DNA from: JBCCTJ01 sp039198585
GTDB taxonomy: Bacteria > Bacteroidota > Bacteroidia > Cytophagales > Amoebophilaceae
Direction of reading: 5' to 3'
DNA length: 5,327 nt
Assembly: GCA_039198585.1 (NCBI GenBank)
Contig: JBCCTJ010000044.1
Coordinates: forward strand, 1-5,327
The notes beneath the pieces were generated by a model. The model did no database searches. It was not told where the DNA came from and was given only the letters and a program-made list of their open reading frames with translations. Made by a program: the position numbers and the translations under genes. Below, in pieces: positions 1 to 5,327 of the stretch; within the stretch, counting starts at the first letter, position 1; every line of letters begins with the position of its first letter.

Positions 1-1
1 A

Positions 2-2746
2 GTAAGCAAGAAAATAACCTCATCCAAAAAAGAGCTGCAAGAGAGAGAAGCTGAACTAAAGAAAAAAAAGCTAGAGGAAAAACGACTAAAAAAAGAAAAA
101 GAGCTGCAAGAGAGAGAAGCTGAACTAAAAAAAAGTCTAGAGGAAGAACAACTAAAAAAAGAAAAAGAGCTGCAAGATAAGCAAAAGAGAGAAGCTGAAC
201 TAAAGAAAAAAAAGCTAGAGGAAGAAAAACGCAAGAAAAAGGAAAATGAGCGAGATTTGGATAAAAATGAAGCTGAAGAGGAACAGGCTGTGCTAACAGG
301 TGAAGTAGGTTTTGAAAACCAAGGTAATACTTGTTTTTTGAATACAGCGTTACAGCCGCTAGTACGAATCATACCTCCTTTGATCCCTGGAGGTATAAAA
401 GGAGTAGTGAGTTGGTATCAAAGAGTAGAAGATGCAAAAGCAGAGTTTCCTAATACCTTGTATACAAATGAAGAAAAAGTTGTTCAAAGATTTAGTCAGC
501 TTGTGGGGGCTATGGAACGAGAAGGAAAGAAAAAAAAACCTAAATCCATCAGTAAAGAAATTAAAGAATTTCGTGTGAGTCTAGGGAAAATTAATCCTGA
601 TTTCAATAGTGGATGCCAAGAAGATTCCATACTAGCATTGACGACTACACTAGAAGCTATAGCTAGATACTTTGTAAGCGAATATGCAGATCCTTGGACA
701 TCCATTGATAAATTCCCTGATACAACTATTTCCATAGATAAGCTCCAAGAAGAAATCAATGCTATAAGAAAAAAGGTATACAACAAAGGCTCTTTTGTTG
801 ATCAACTATTTGATAGTACTGTGATAGTCAGTGAGTTATGTAGGAAACGTGGGTTTGAACATATCCAGTTAAAAAGGCAAAGAGAGTGGAAATTGCCTGT
901 TATTGATAAAAAGAATAATCAACCTATCTACCAGTTAAAAAATAGTATCCAAAAATTTCAAGAAGAAACCAAATTACACAAAAGTCAATACTTTTTTATA
1001 TGTGACAAGAAGGAAAATAAACAATCAGAAAGTGTATTGCGACAAGAGCAAGTGATCACTCCCCCCAACATGATGATCATTCATTTAGATATATTTAAAA
1101 CTTATGAAAATCAGGTTAAGTTGAGTGGGGATAAAACTTCTTTAGTTGCTGATGGCAATAATAAATATACACACAAGATAAGCTATCCCCTGAGTGGTCT
1201 GGAAGTAGCAGGAGAGCGATATGACCTAAAAGCAGTCATGGTTCATTTGGGAGCAACATCAGGCTCTGGTCATTATATAGGCTTTGTCAAAAAAGGGCCT
1301 GATCAATGGCTAAAGTTAGATGATAGTAACGTAACCACAGTGTCTGATCATTTTGTGCAAAACATCCATGATCAAAATTTTGGAACGCTATCATCACCTA
1401 CTCCAATAGGGTTTTTTTATCAAAAAAAGAGCTTTGTTAGCTTACAGCAAGAAAAAAAGAAGTCACTACGATTATCTTTAGAAAAGCATTCCTTAAGGCG
1501 CCTTCCATTTAATCAAAGTGGGGACTGGGCATCAGAAGATCAAGATATCAAGGATTTGTGGAACGAGTCCTTTAGCGAAATATTTAAAAGAGAAAATTTT
1601 CATTTTGAATATTACTTGCTAAGTCTTCATGAGTATGTAGAAAATTTATGCAATAAAGTAAAGGATCAGGATCAAAACATTTTTTCTAGTGAAGATAAAT
1701 TAAAAACAATAGAAAACTTGCGGAAAATATTAGAACAATCAGCAAAAGAGAATCAACCAACCAATAGCCTCATTAATATAATATTAGAAGAAAAGGAAAT
1801 ATTACAGGAGATGATTGACTATCATGACTACCTAATCTATATAGGTGTCAATCCCATCAAAGTTTACAACCAAGCTAATAAAAACGGCTCTTTAGAAGCA
1901 CTCAGAAGTAATTTGACCAAAAAAGATAATCAAAATAGGCAAGGCTTTTTGAATCAGCTTATGAGAATTGAAGCACTGCAAAATAAGTATAGCGTCAGAG
2001 AAGAAAGACTAGCCACTACACTAATCAAGCATCAAATAACGGTATCAACAATTGTGGGCATAGAATTAAAAACTAAAGAAGCATTGTTAAGTGCCTTTAT
2101 AAAAGAAGAAGAGAATATACTCAAGCAACTAACAAGTGCATTATCATTATTAACTAAAAAGCAAGCGAAGAAAGACAAAAAAGCTTTATTAGATATGATT
2201 CGTAAACAAATACAGAAGAAGGTACGAGAAAAGAGCCAAAAGAAGGATCAAGTGAAAAAACTAGTACAAGAAATGGCCGATTACCAAAGACTCTTACGGA
2301 AAAGCATAGAAGCATTTATCGAAGAATATCTGAAACAGAGCAAGGAAGAACGGTTGCTTAGAACAAAAATAGAAGAGTATGAAGCAGTATTAAATCAACA
2401 AAAGGAATTACTATTAGCAAAGGATGAAATAAAAATTACATCAGATGTTCAAAAGCAAGTCATGGAAATAGTATTACAAGATGCATTGAAGCAACTGAAA
2501 GATTTAATATTAGATGAATTAAAAAAAGAGTCCCCAGACAAAAAGAATATAGAAGATAGTCTCCAAAATAACGACAAGAATGTCATTATCCTTAACAGTT
2601 ATCAAGCAATTCAAACAGCTATAACTGACATCGGTTTTTTATCTAAAAAAAAAGATAGACGCTTTTTAGAGGGAGTGCTGGATGTGATTGATTGCGGGCT
2701 TGTTCAAGTAGGATATCGAGGGACTAGTATCGATGTATCAAACTAG
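2..2746 (+). CDS. USP-family (C19) deubiquitinase, paralogue 1, 5'-partial
   Basis: Predicted ubiquitin-specific cysteine protease, expected to cleave isopeptide bonds after ubiquitin on host proteins. 914 codons are visible. The frame is open to the window edge with no in-frame ATG before the catalytic Cys. The TTG at 257 lies inside a Lys/Glu-rich coiled coil and is not a credible start. Numbering from the first visible codon: coiled coil 1-95; Cys box GNTCFLNTALQPL with catalytic C111 (bases 332-334) and oxyanion Asn N106; SGCQEDS box about 203-209, matching the USP QQD box; KYTHKISYPL 388-397; His box SGSGHY with H424 (1271-1273); WLKLDDS with D440 (1319-1321). The full triad is therefore present. 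The zinc ribbon is degenerate, with single cysteines C280 and C334 where USPs have CxxC pairs. Residues 486-520 hold a motif shared with the downstream paralogue; 525-855 are highly charged and helical; 861-914 form a conserved C-terminal cap. The first residues (VSKKITSSKKE) match the stretch right after the membrane segment of paralogue 2 (VNRKITSYKKE), so the missing N-terminus probably carries a membrane anchor. Family call is firm; substrate and localisation are inferred. Confidence 0.92.
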   Translation, partial: VSKKITSSKKELQEREAELKKKKLEEKRLKKEKELQEREAELKKSLEEEQLKKEKELQDKQKREAELKKKKLEEEKRKKKENERDLDKNEAEEEQAVLTGEVGFENQGNTCFLNTALQPLVRIIPPLIPGGIKGVVSWYQRVEDAKAEFPNTLYTNEEKVVQRFSQLVGAMEREGKKKKPKSISKEIKEFRVSLGKINPDFNSGCQEDSILALTTTLEAIARYFVSEYADPWTSIDKFPDTTISIDKLQEEINAIRKKVYNKGSFVDQLFDSTVIVSELCRKRGFEHIQLKRQREWKLPVIDKKNNQPIYQLKNSIQKFQEETKLHKSQYFFICDKKENKQSESVLRQEQVITPPNMMIIHLDIFKTYENQVKLSGDKTSLVADGNNKYTHKISYPLSGLEVAGERYDLKAVMVHLGATSGSGHYIGFVKKGPDQWLKLDDSNVTTVSDHFVQNIHDQNFGTLSSPTPIGFFYQKKSFVSLQQEKKKSLRLSLEKHSLRRLPFNQSGDWASEDQDIKDLWNESFSEIFKRENFHFEYYLLSLHEYVENLCNKVKDQDQNIFSSEDKLKTIENLRKILEQSAKENQPTNSLINIILEEKEILQEMIDYHDYLIYIGVNPIKVYNQANKNGSLEALRSNLTKKDNQNRQGFLNQLMRIEALQNKYSVREERLATTLIKHQITVSTIVGIELKTKEALLSAFIKEEENILKQLTSALSLLTKKQAKKDKKALLDMIRKQIQKKVREKSQKKDQVKKLVQEMADYQRLLRKSIEAFIEEYLKQSKEERLLRTKIEEYEAVLNQQKELLLAKDEIKITSDVQKQVMEIVLQDALKQLKDLILDELKKESPDKKNIEDSLQNNDKNVIILNSYQAIQTAITDIGFLSKKKDRRFLEGVLDVIDCGLVQVGYRGTSIDVSN
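32..223 (+). repeat. Three direct repeats encoding the Lys/Glu coiled coil
   Basis: In-frame direct repeats encode units of the form KELQEREAELKK..LEE. A 29-base stretch at 32-60 is repeated exactly at 101-129 (69-base period, 23 codons). A third, diverged unit starts at 167 with a four-codon insertion (about DKQK). Its 33 bases at 191-223 are identical to 47-79. All spacings are multiples of three, so changes in copy number keep the frame. Paralogue 2 has one matching unit (KELQEREAEQEKLRKQ, from about 3134), so paralogue 1 seems to have expanded this linker. The near-identity of copies suggests recent duplication or ongoing homogenisation. Confidence 0.85.
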
Positions 2747-2755
2747 AATAGGCAA

Positions 2756-2787
2756 TATGCATGGATTGTCTTGACCATTTATCTTTG
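2756..2787 (+). promoter_or_regulatory. Putative Bacteroidota-type promoter for paralogue 2
   Basis: TATCTTTG at 2780-2787 matches the Bacteroidota -7 consensus TAnnTTTG. A weak -33 candidate, TATG at 2756-2759, lies 20 bases upstream (consensus TTTG). Transcription would start near 2793-2795, leaving a leader of about 15 bases before the ATG at 2810. This supports the ATG and argues against the in-frame TTG at 2771, which would lie upstream of the -7 box. It also suggests the second gene can be transcribed independently of the first. Only the -7 element is convincing. Confidence 0.45.
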
Positions 2788-2809
2788 TACTTACTTGTTA
2801 CACTCAACA

Positions 2810-5134
2810 ATGTCATTGACCATCGACTATTTAAAGCGTTTTCTTTTCATGATTATTTGCTGTACCGGTATCTACACAGCTAGCGGTAGCAACTTGGATA
2901 CATATAGTAACTCCCACCAGTCAAAAAACGGAAGTCCCAAAAACACTACTCAGTCCTACGTTGCTAACTCTTCTAGTAAGCATCAATTCTTTCGAAAAGT
3001 CAAAATCATCCTATGTGTAGCCATAGCTGGGGTAGTCTTCTTCCTTTTCTGTCTCATAGTAAATAGGAAAATAACTTCATATAAAAAAGAGCAAGAAGAG
3101 ACAAGGCGAAAAGCTGAAGAGGAGCCCATTAGAAAAGAGCTGCAAGAGCGAGAAGCAGAACAGGAGAAATTAAGAAAACAGCGGGAACCAACATTAAAGG
3201 ATCTGAAAGAGAAGAATCAAAACAGCCTCACCCCTCAGCTAGTTGGACTACCTAACATAAGCAACAGTTGCTTTCTGAATACAGCTATTCAGCCACTATT
3301 GTGGACACTCCCCTATGTAATGAACGGCGGCATGAATACTATCATAGCATGGGGAGAGAATCAAACCGGAGTCACCCAAGCATTTGGCCAGTTAGCTAAA
3401 ATCGCCTATCAAGAAAGTAAACAAGAAAATCCTGACTCTAGCAAGACAAGAGATGCAGTCGTAAAACTCAAGCTAGAATTGGGAAAAATCAGTTCTGACT
3501 TATCATCAGGTAGGCAAGAGGATAGTATGTTAGCTTTAACTACGATGCTTGAAGCTATAGATGAAGCATTAGAGATAGAAAAACATACTACACAAAAATC
3601 GATAAGTATATCTGGTAAACAGGAAGTACTATCTATCAAACAAATAAAATATCAAGCAAAGATTATAGAACGTAATGTCAAAAATAAACAAAGTAGTATA
3701 GCGAGTCTATTTAATAGCACTCATATAGAATACATCCAGTGTCTAACATGCTATAATTTTCAGTATTTAACGGTGAAGAGGGAAAGAGAGCTTAAGCTAT
3801 ATTCTAGTAATCCCAACAACAATCAGCCAATTACTAAGTTAGAAGAGGGTATCCAAGGATATCAGCAAGCTTACTTTTTAAAAAAAAGTTCTTTTCATTT
3901 TTTCTGTGATAGATGTAAAAAAGCATCAGAGATGCTATCAAAACAACAAAAAATAATGATTCCACCTAACCTACTCATCTTGGATGTAGACAGATTTAAT
4001 ACTAACAATGATAATAGTAGTAAATATACGCACAAAATAAGCTACCCCCTAGATGATCTTCACGTAGCAGGGGAGTCTTATGAGCTGATAGCAGTTCTGC
4101 TTCATTTAGGTGATACATCAAGCTTTGGACACTATATAAGTTTTGTTAAAAATATGGGAACGGATAGATGGTGGAAGTTAGATGATAGTAAAGCCTCTAG
4201 AGTCAGTCAAAACGTTGTAAAAGATCTTTCTACTTATAATTCCGATTACGGATCTTCTACACCTACAGGTTTCATCTATAAAAGAAAAGGATTTACTAAT
4301 TTGGACAATTTAGGTAAAAAAACTAGAAAAGTTCGTTTATCTTTGATTGATAGCAGTTTACGCCGCCTTGATTTTAGTAAGTCAGGTAAAGAATGGGTCG
4401 AAGATGAAGAGGATATGGGAAAACTATGGAGTAAAGTACATAAGAAAATAACTCAAGCCCTTTATGGACTAGTTATTCAAAAATTATCAGATCTGAAGAA
4501 CCGCATACAATATAGCCAAGAAGAGTTTAATCACGCATTTAGTCAAATAAATAAAAAATTTAAAGAGAAAGAATACCGAGACCAAAAAGATCATCCAATA
4601 TTGTTTCCTATTTTAGCTCAGTTACTCACTGAAATCAATCAATTTCGACTCTACTTGAATGATCCTCATAAAGATAAGTTACTCTCTTCTAGTGAAAATC
4701 AGAACAAAAATCCCCGATCACTAAAGGATAATCAAGAATGGGTTGCCAGATATAAAAAATTGGTGAATCATATCATAGAAAACCTAGAAAGCATCAATAA
4801 CAAGAAAAAAGATGATAACAAAGAAGATCAACTAATTGAGGCACAAGACAACTTTGTTCCTTTGAATGGAGCTTTTCAGAATAAGCTGCTAGCACTAAAA
4901 AAGCTAATTATTCGTGAAGCAGTCAGGGAAGATCTCAACCAAGATCGACTAGCCAATGCACTCAATAATCAAAATATCATCCTTGCTATTTATCGTGCGA
5001 TTTATTCAGGAATCAAAGAGAAAAAGTACTTGGAAGAGCATGATGATCAAGAAAAACTATATGCTTATCTAGATTTAATAGATCATGGCTTACGTACTAT
5101 AGGCTATGGAACTATTGACTTAGGACAAGAATAA
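2810..5134 (+). CDS. Membrane-anchored USP-family (C19) deubiquitinase, paralogue 2
   Basis: Predicted ubiquitin-specific protease of 774 residues from the ATG at 2810. An in-frame TTG at 2771 is rejected because it precedes the likely promoter, and the ATG start gives a normal n-region (KR) before a hydrophobic core. Domains: hydrophobic segment about 11-24 (signal peptide or first membrane helix); Ser/Asn-rich loop 26-60; strong membrane helix about 66-84 flanked by Arg/Lys; coiled coil about 88-135; USP domain about 144-492. Catalytic residues: C154 (3269-3271) in SNSCFLNTAIQPL, H441 (4130-4132) in SFGHY, D458 (4181-4183) in WWKLDDS; oxyanion Asn N149. A GRQEDS box lies at 234-239. Zinc-ribbon ligands are intact: C311/C314 and C366/C369. 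The Cys box reads SNSC where most USPs have GNTC; the nucleophile is kept. The post-USP motif (506-540) and the C-terminal cap (722-774) are shared with the upstream gene, but the helical spacer between them is much shorter. The gene lies 63 bases after paralogue 1, so the pair is a tandem duplication. Likely acts on host ubiquitin; the delivery route is not visible. Confidence 0.93.
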   Translation: MSLTIDYLKRFLFMIICCTGIYTASGSNLDTYSNSHQSKNGSPKNTTQSYVANSSSKHQFFRKVKIILCVAIAGVVFFLFCLIVNRKITSYKKEQEETRRKAEEEPIRKELQEREAEQEKLRKQREPTLKDLKEKNQNSLTPQLVGLPNISNSCFLNTAIQPLLWTLPYVMNGGMNTIIAWGENQTGVTQAFGQLAKIAYQESKQENPDSSKTRDAVVKLKLELGKISSDLSSGRQEDSMLALTTMLEAIDEALEIEKHTTQKSISISGKQEVLSIKQIKYQAKIIERNVKNKQSSIASLFNSTHIEYIQCLTCYNFQYLTVKRERELKLYSSNPNNNQPITKLEEGIQGYQQAYFLKKSSFHFFCDRCKKASEMLSKQQKIMIPPNLLILDVDRFNTNNDNSSKYTHKISYPLDDLHVAGESYELIAVLLHLGDTSSFGHYISFVKNMGTDRWWKLDDSKASRVSQNVVKDLSTYNSDYGSSTPTGFIYKRKGFTNLDNLGKKTRKVRLSLIDSSLRRLDFSKSGKEWVEDEEDMGKLWSKVHKKITQALYGLVIQKLSDLKNRIQYSQEEFNHAFSQINKKFKEKEYRDQKDHPILFPILAQLLTEINQFRLYLNDPHKDKLLSSSENQNKNPRSLKDNQEWVARYKKLVNHIIENLESINNKKKDDNKEDQLIEAQDNFVPLNGAFQNKLLALKKLIIREAVREDLNQDRLANALNNQNIILAIYRAIYSGIKEKKYLEEHDDQEKLYAYLDLIDHGLRTIGYGTIDLGQE

Positions 5135-5198
5135 AATGATTCAAAATTCTAACAATTATTTATCAAAAATACGCCGTAAAACTTTCTCGGGAGTGTAA

Positions 5199-5230
5199 TT
5201 TAAACTCTGTCTAAGGAAAATTTAACTTTG
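5199..5230 (+). promoter_or_regulatory. Putative transposase promoter
   Basis: TAACTTTG at 5223-5230 matches the Bacteroidota -7 consensus TAnnTTTG. TTTA at 5199-5202, 20 bases upstream, is a three-of-four match to the -33 TTTG element. The start site would fall near 5236, about 22 bases before the transposase ATG. The -33 candidate lies inside the near-palindrome at the inferred IS end, so transposase bound there could repress its own promoter; this last point is inference. Confidence 0.5.
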
Positions 5231-5254
5231 ATTATTTAACATTTAACCTTAGAC
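5209..5254 (+). promoter_or_regulatory. Inverted repeat flanking the transposase start site
   Basis: GTCTAAGG at 5209-5216 and its exact reverse complement CCTTAGAC at 5247-5254 flank a 30-base loop. The right arm ends three bases before the transposase ATG. The left arm lies upstream of the predicted transcription start, so only read-through transcripts from flanking DNA would contain both arms and could fold over the start region. This resembles the protection of IS10 and IS50 transposase from outside transcription. With eight pairs and a long loop, the structure would be only moderately stable. Confidence 0.45.
5220..5247 (+). repeat. Three direct copies of ATTTAAC in the IS leader
   Basis: ATTTAAC occurs at 5220-5226, 5234-5240 and 5241-5247, at offsets of 14 and 7 bases. 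The first overlaps the predicted -7 element and the last two lie in the leader just before the transposase start. They could be protein-binding repeats, or a chance product of AT-rich sequence. Confidence 0.4.
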
Positions 5255-5257
5255 ATT

Positions 5258-5327
5258 ATGAACAAACACACCTTAGAAGAAATGAAAGCAAAAGCCTTGA
5301 AGCAATTCAGAGAAGGCATACCCTTAT
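5258..5327 (+). CDS. IS256-like transposase, N-terminal fragment cut by window end
   Basis: An ATG at 5258 opens a frame that runs off the window after 23 complete codons. The start, MNKHTLEEMKAKALKQFREG followed by IPL, has the Glu/Lys helical pattern and the KALxQFxxG(x)xL signature seen at the N-terminus of IS256 (Mutator-type) transposases, where a GKDGAF-like segment usually follows. The DDE catalytic residues lie far downstream and cannot be checked, so it is unknown whether the gene is intact. It has no Shine-Dalgarno sequence, as is usual in Bacteroidota. The family call rests on a short stretch; other DDE families are possible but less likely. Confidence 0.65.
   Translation, partial: MNKHTLEEMKAKALKQFREGIPL

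Larger units (their letters stand above)
5189..5327 (+). mobile_element. Left end of an IS256-like insertion sequence, truncated by the window
   Basis: A transposase-like start at 5258 is preceded by a compact regulatory leader. The left tip is inferred at about 5189-5191 (GGGAGTGTAATTT...), beginning with a near-palindrome GAGTGTAATTTAAACTC at 5191-5207 (one mismatched pair around a single central base). The exact boundary, the right terminal inverted repeat and any target-site duplication cannot be determined because the right end is outside the window. If the boundary is right, the element inserted about 55 bases downstream of the paralogue 2 stop and broke no gene seen here. Confidence 0.6.

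Noticed and set aside
32..223. CRISPR-like array
   Set aside because: The repeats are in frame, only three in number, A-rich, and encode a continuous coiled coil; the 'spacers' are themselves related sequence.
496..786. Minus-strand open frame of 96 codons inside paralogue 1
   Set aside because: It lies antisense to the conserved USP domain, has no recognisable domain or start context, and is explained by the codon pattern of the sense gene.
2771..2799. Sigma-70-type -35 element TTGACC at 2771-2776
   Set aside because: No -10-like hexamer lies 16-18 bases downstream; the Bacteroidota-type -7 element explains the region better.
2771..2809. TTG start giving 13 extra residues to paralogue 2
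   Set aside because: The TTG lies upstream of the predicted -7 element at 2780-2787. The ATG at 2810 gives a better N-terminus, with a basic n-region followed by a hydrophobic core.
2837..2866. Lipoprotein signal (lipobox) around the CC pair in FMIICCTG
   Set aside because: The residues before either Cys (MII, IIC) do not fit the L-[AS]-[GA]-C pattern, so a signal peptide or membrane helix is more likely.
3409..3639. Minus-strand open frame of 76 codons inside paralogue 2
   Set aside because: Antisense to the QEDS-box region of the USP domain, at the equivalent place to the antisense frame in paralogue 1; both are shadows of the conserved sense coding.
5135..5188. Rho-independent terminator after paralogue 2
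   Set aside because: No GC-rich hairpin followed by a T run is visible in the spacer, nor in the 2747-2809 gap after paralogue 1.

Overview
The window is AT-rich DNA carrying two tandem, same-strand genes for eukaryotic-type ubiquitin-specific proteases (USP, peptidase family C19), followed by the left end of an insertion sequence whose transposase start resembles the IS256 (Mutator) family. USPs are rare in bacteria. The AT-rich bias, the lack of Shine-Dalgarno sequences before the starts, and two matches to the Bacteroidota -7 promoter element (TAnnTTTG) suggest an obligate intracellular Bacteroidota of the Amoebophilus/Cardinium type. 'Candidatus Amoebophilus asiaticus', a symbiont of amoebae, is known for ubiquitin-system effectors and many insertion sequences. 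This assignment is an inference from content, not a database match.

Layout. Bases 2-2746: USP paralogue 1, open at its 5' end. The reading frame has no stop back to the first codon in the window, so the gene starts upstream. Its first 85 visible codons are a repetitive Lys/Glu-rich coiled coil. A USP domain with Cys, His and Asp boxes follows, then a long helical C-terminal region. Bases 2747-2809: short intergenic region with a likely promoter. Bases 2810-5134: USP paralogue 2, complete, with two N-terminal hydrophobic segments, a short coiled coil, a USP domain with an intact CxxC/CxxC zinc ribbon, and a shorter helical tail. Bases 5135 to about 5188: short spacer with no gene and no obvious terminator. 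From about 5189 to the window end: IS left end with a terminal palindrome, promoter, possible protective hairpin and the first 23 codons of the transposase.

The two USPs share one architecture: membrane segment (seen only in paralogue 2), coiled coil, USP, a conserved post-USP motif, a variable helical spacer, and a conserved C-terminal cap. They look like an old tandem duplication that has since diverged. Paralogue 1 has lost half its zinc ligands and expanded its coiled-coil repeats. Paralogue 2 has kept the zinc ligands but altered its Cys box (GNTC to SNSC). The likely role is removal of ubiquitin from host proteins or from the symbiont's surroundings, with the paralogues possibly differing in target or ubiquitin-chain preference.
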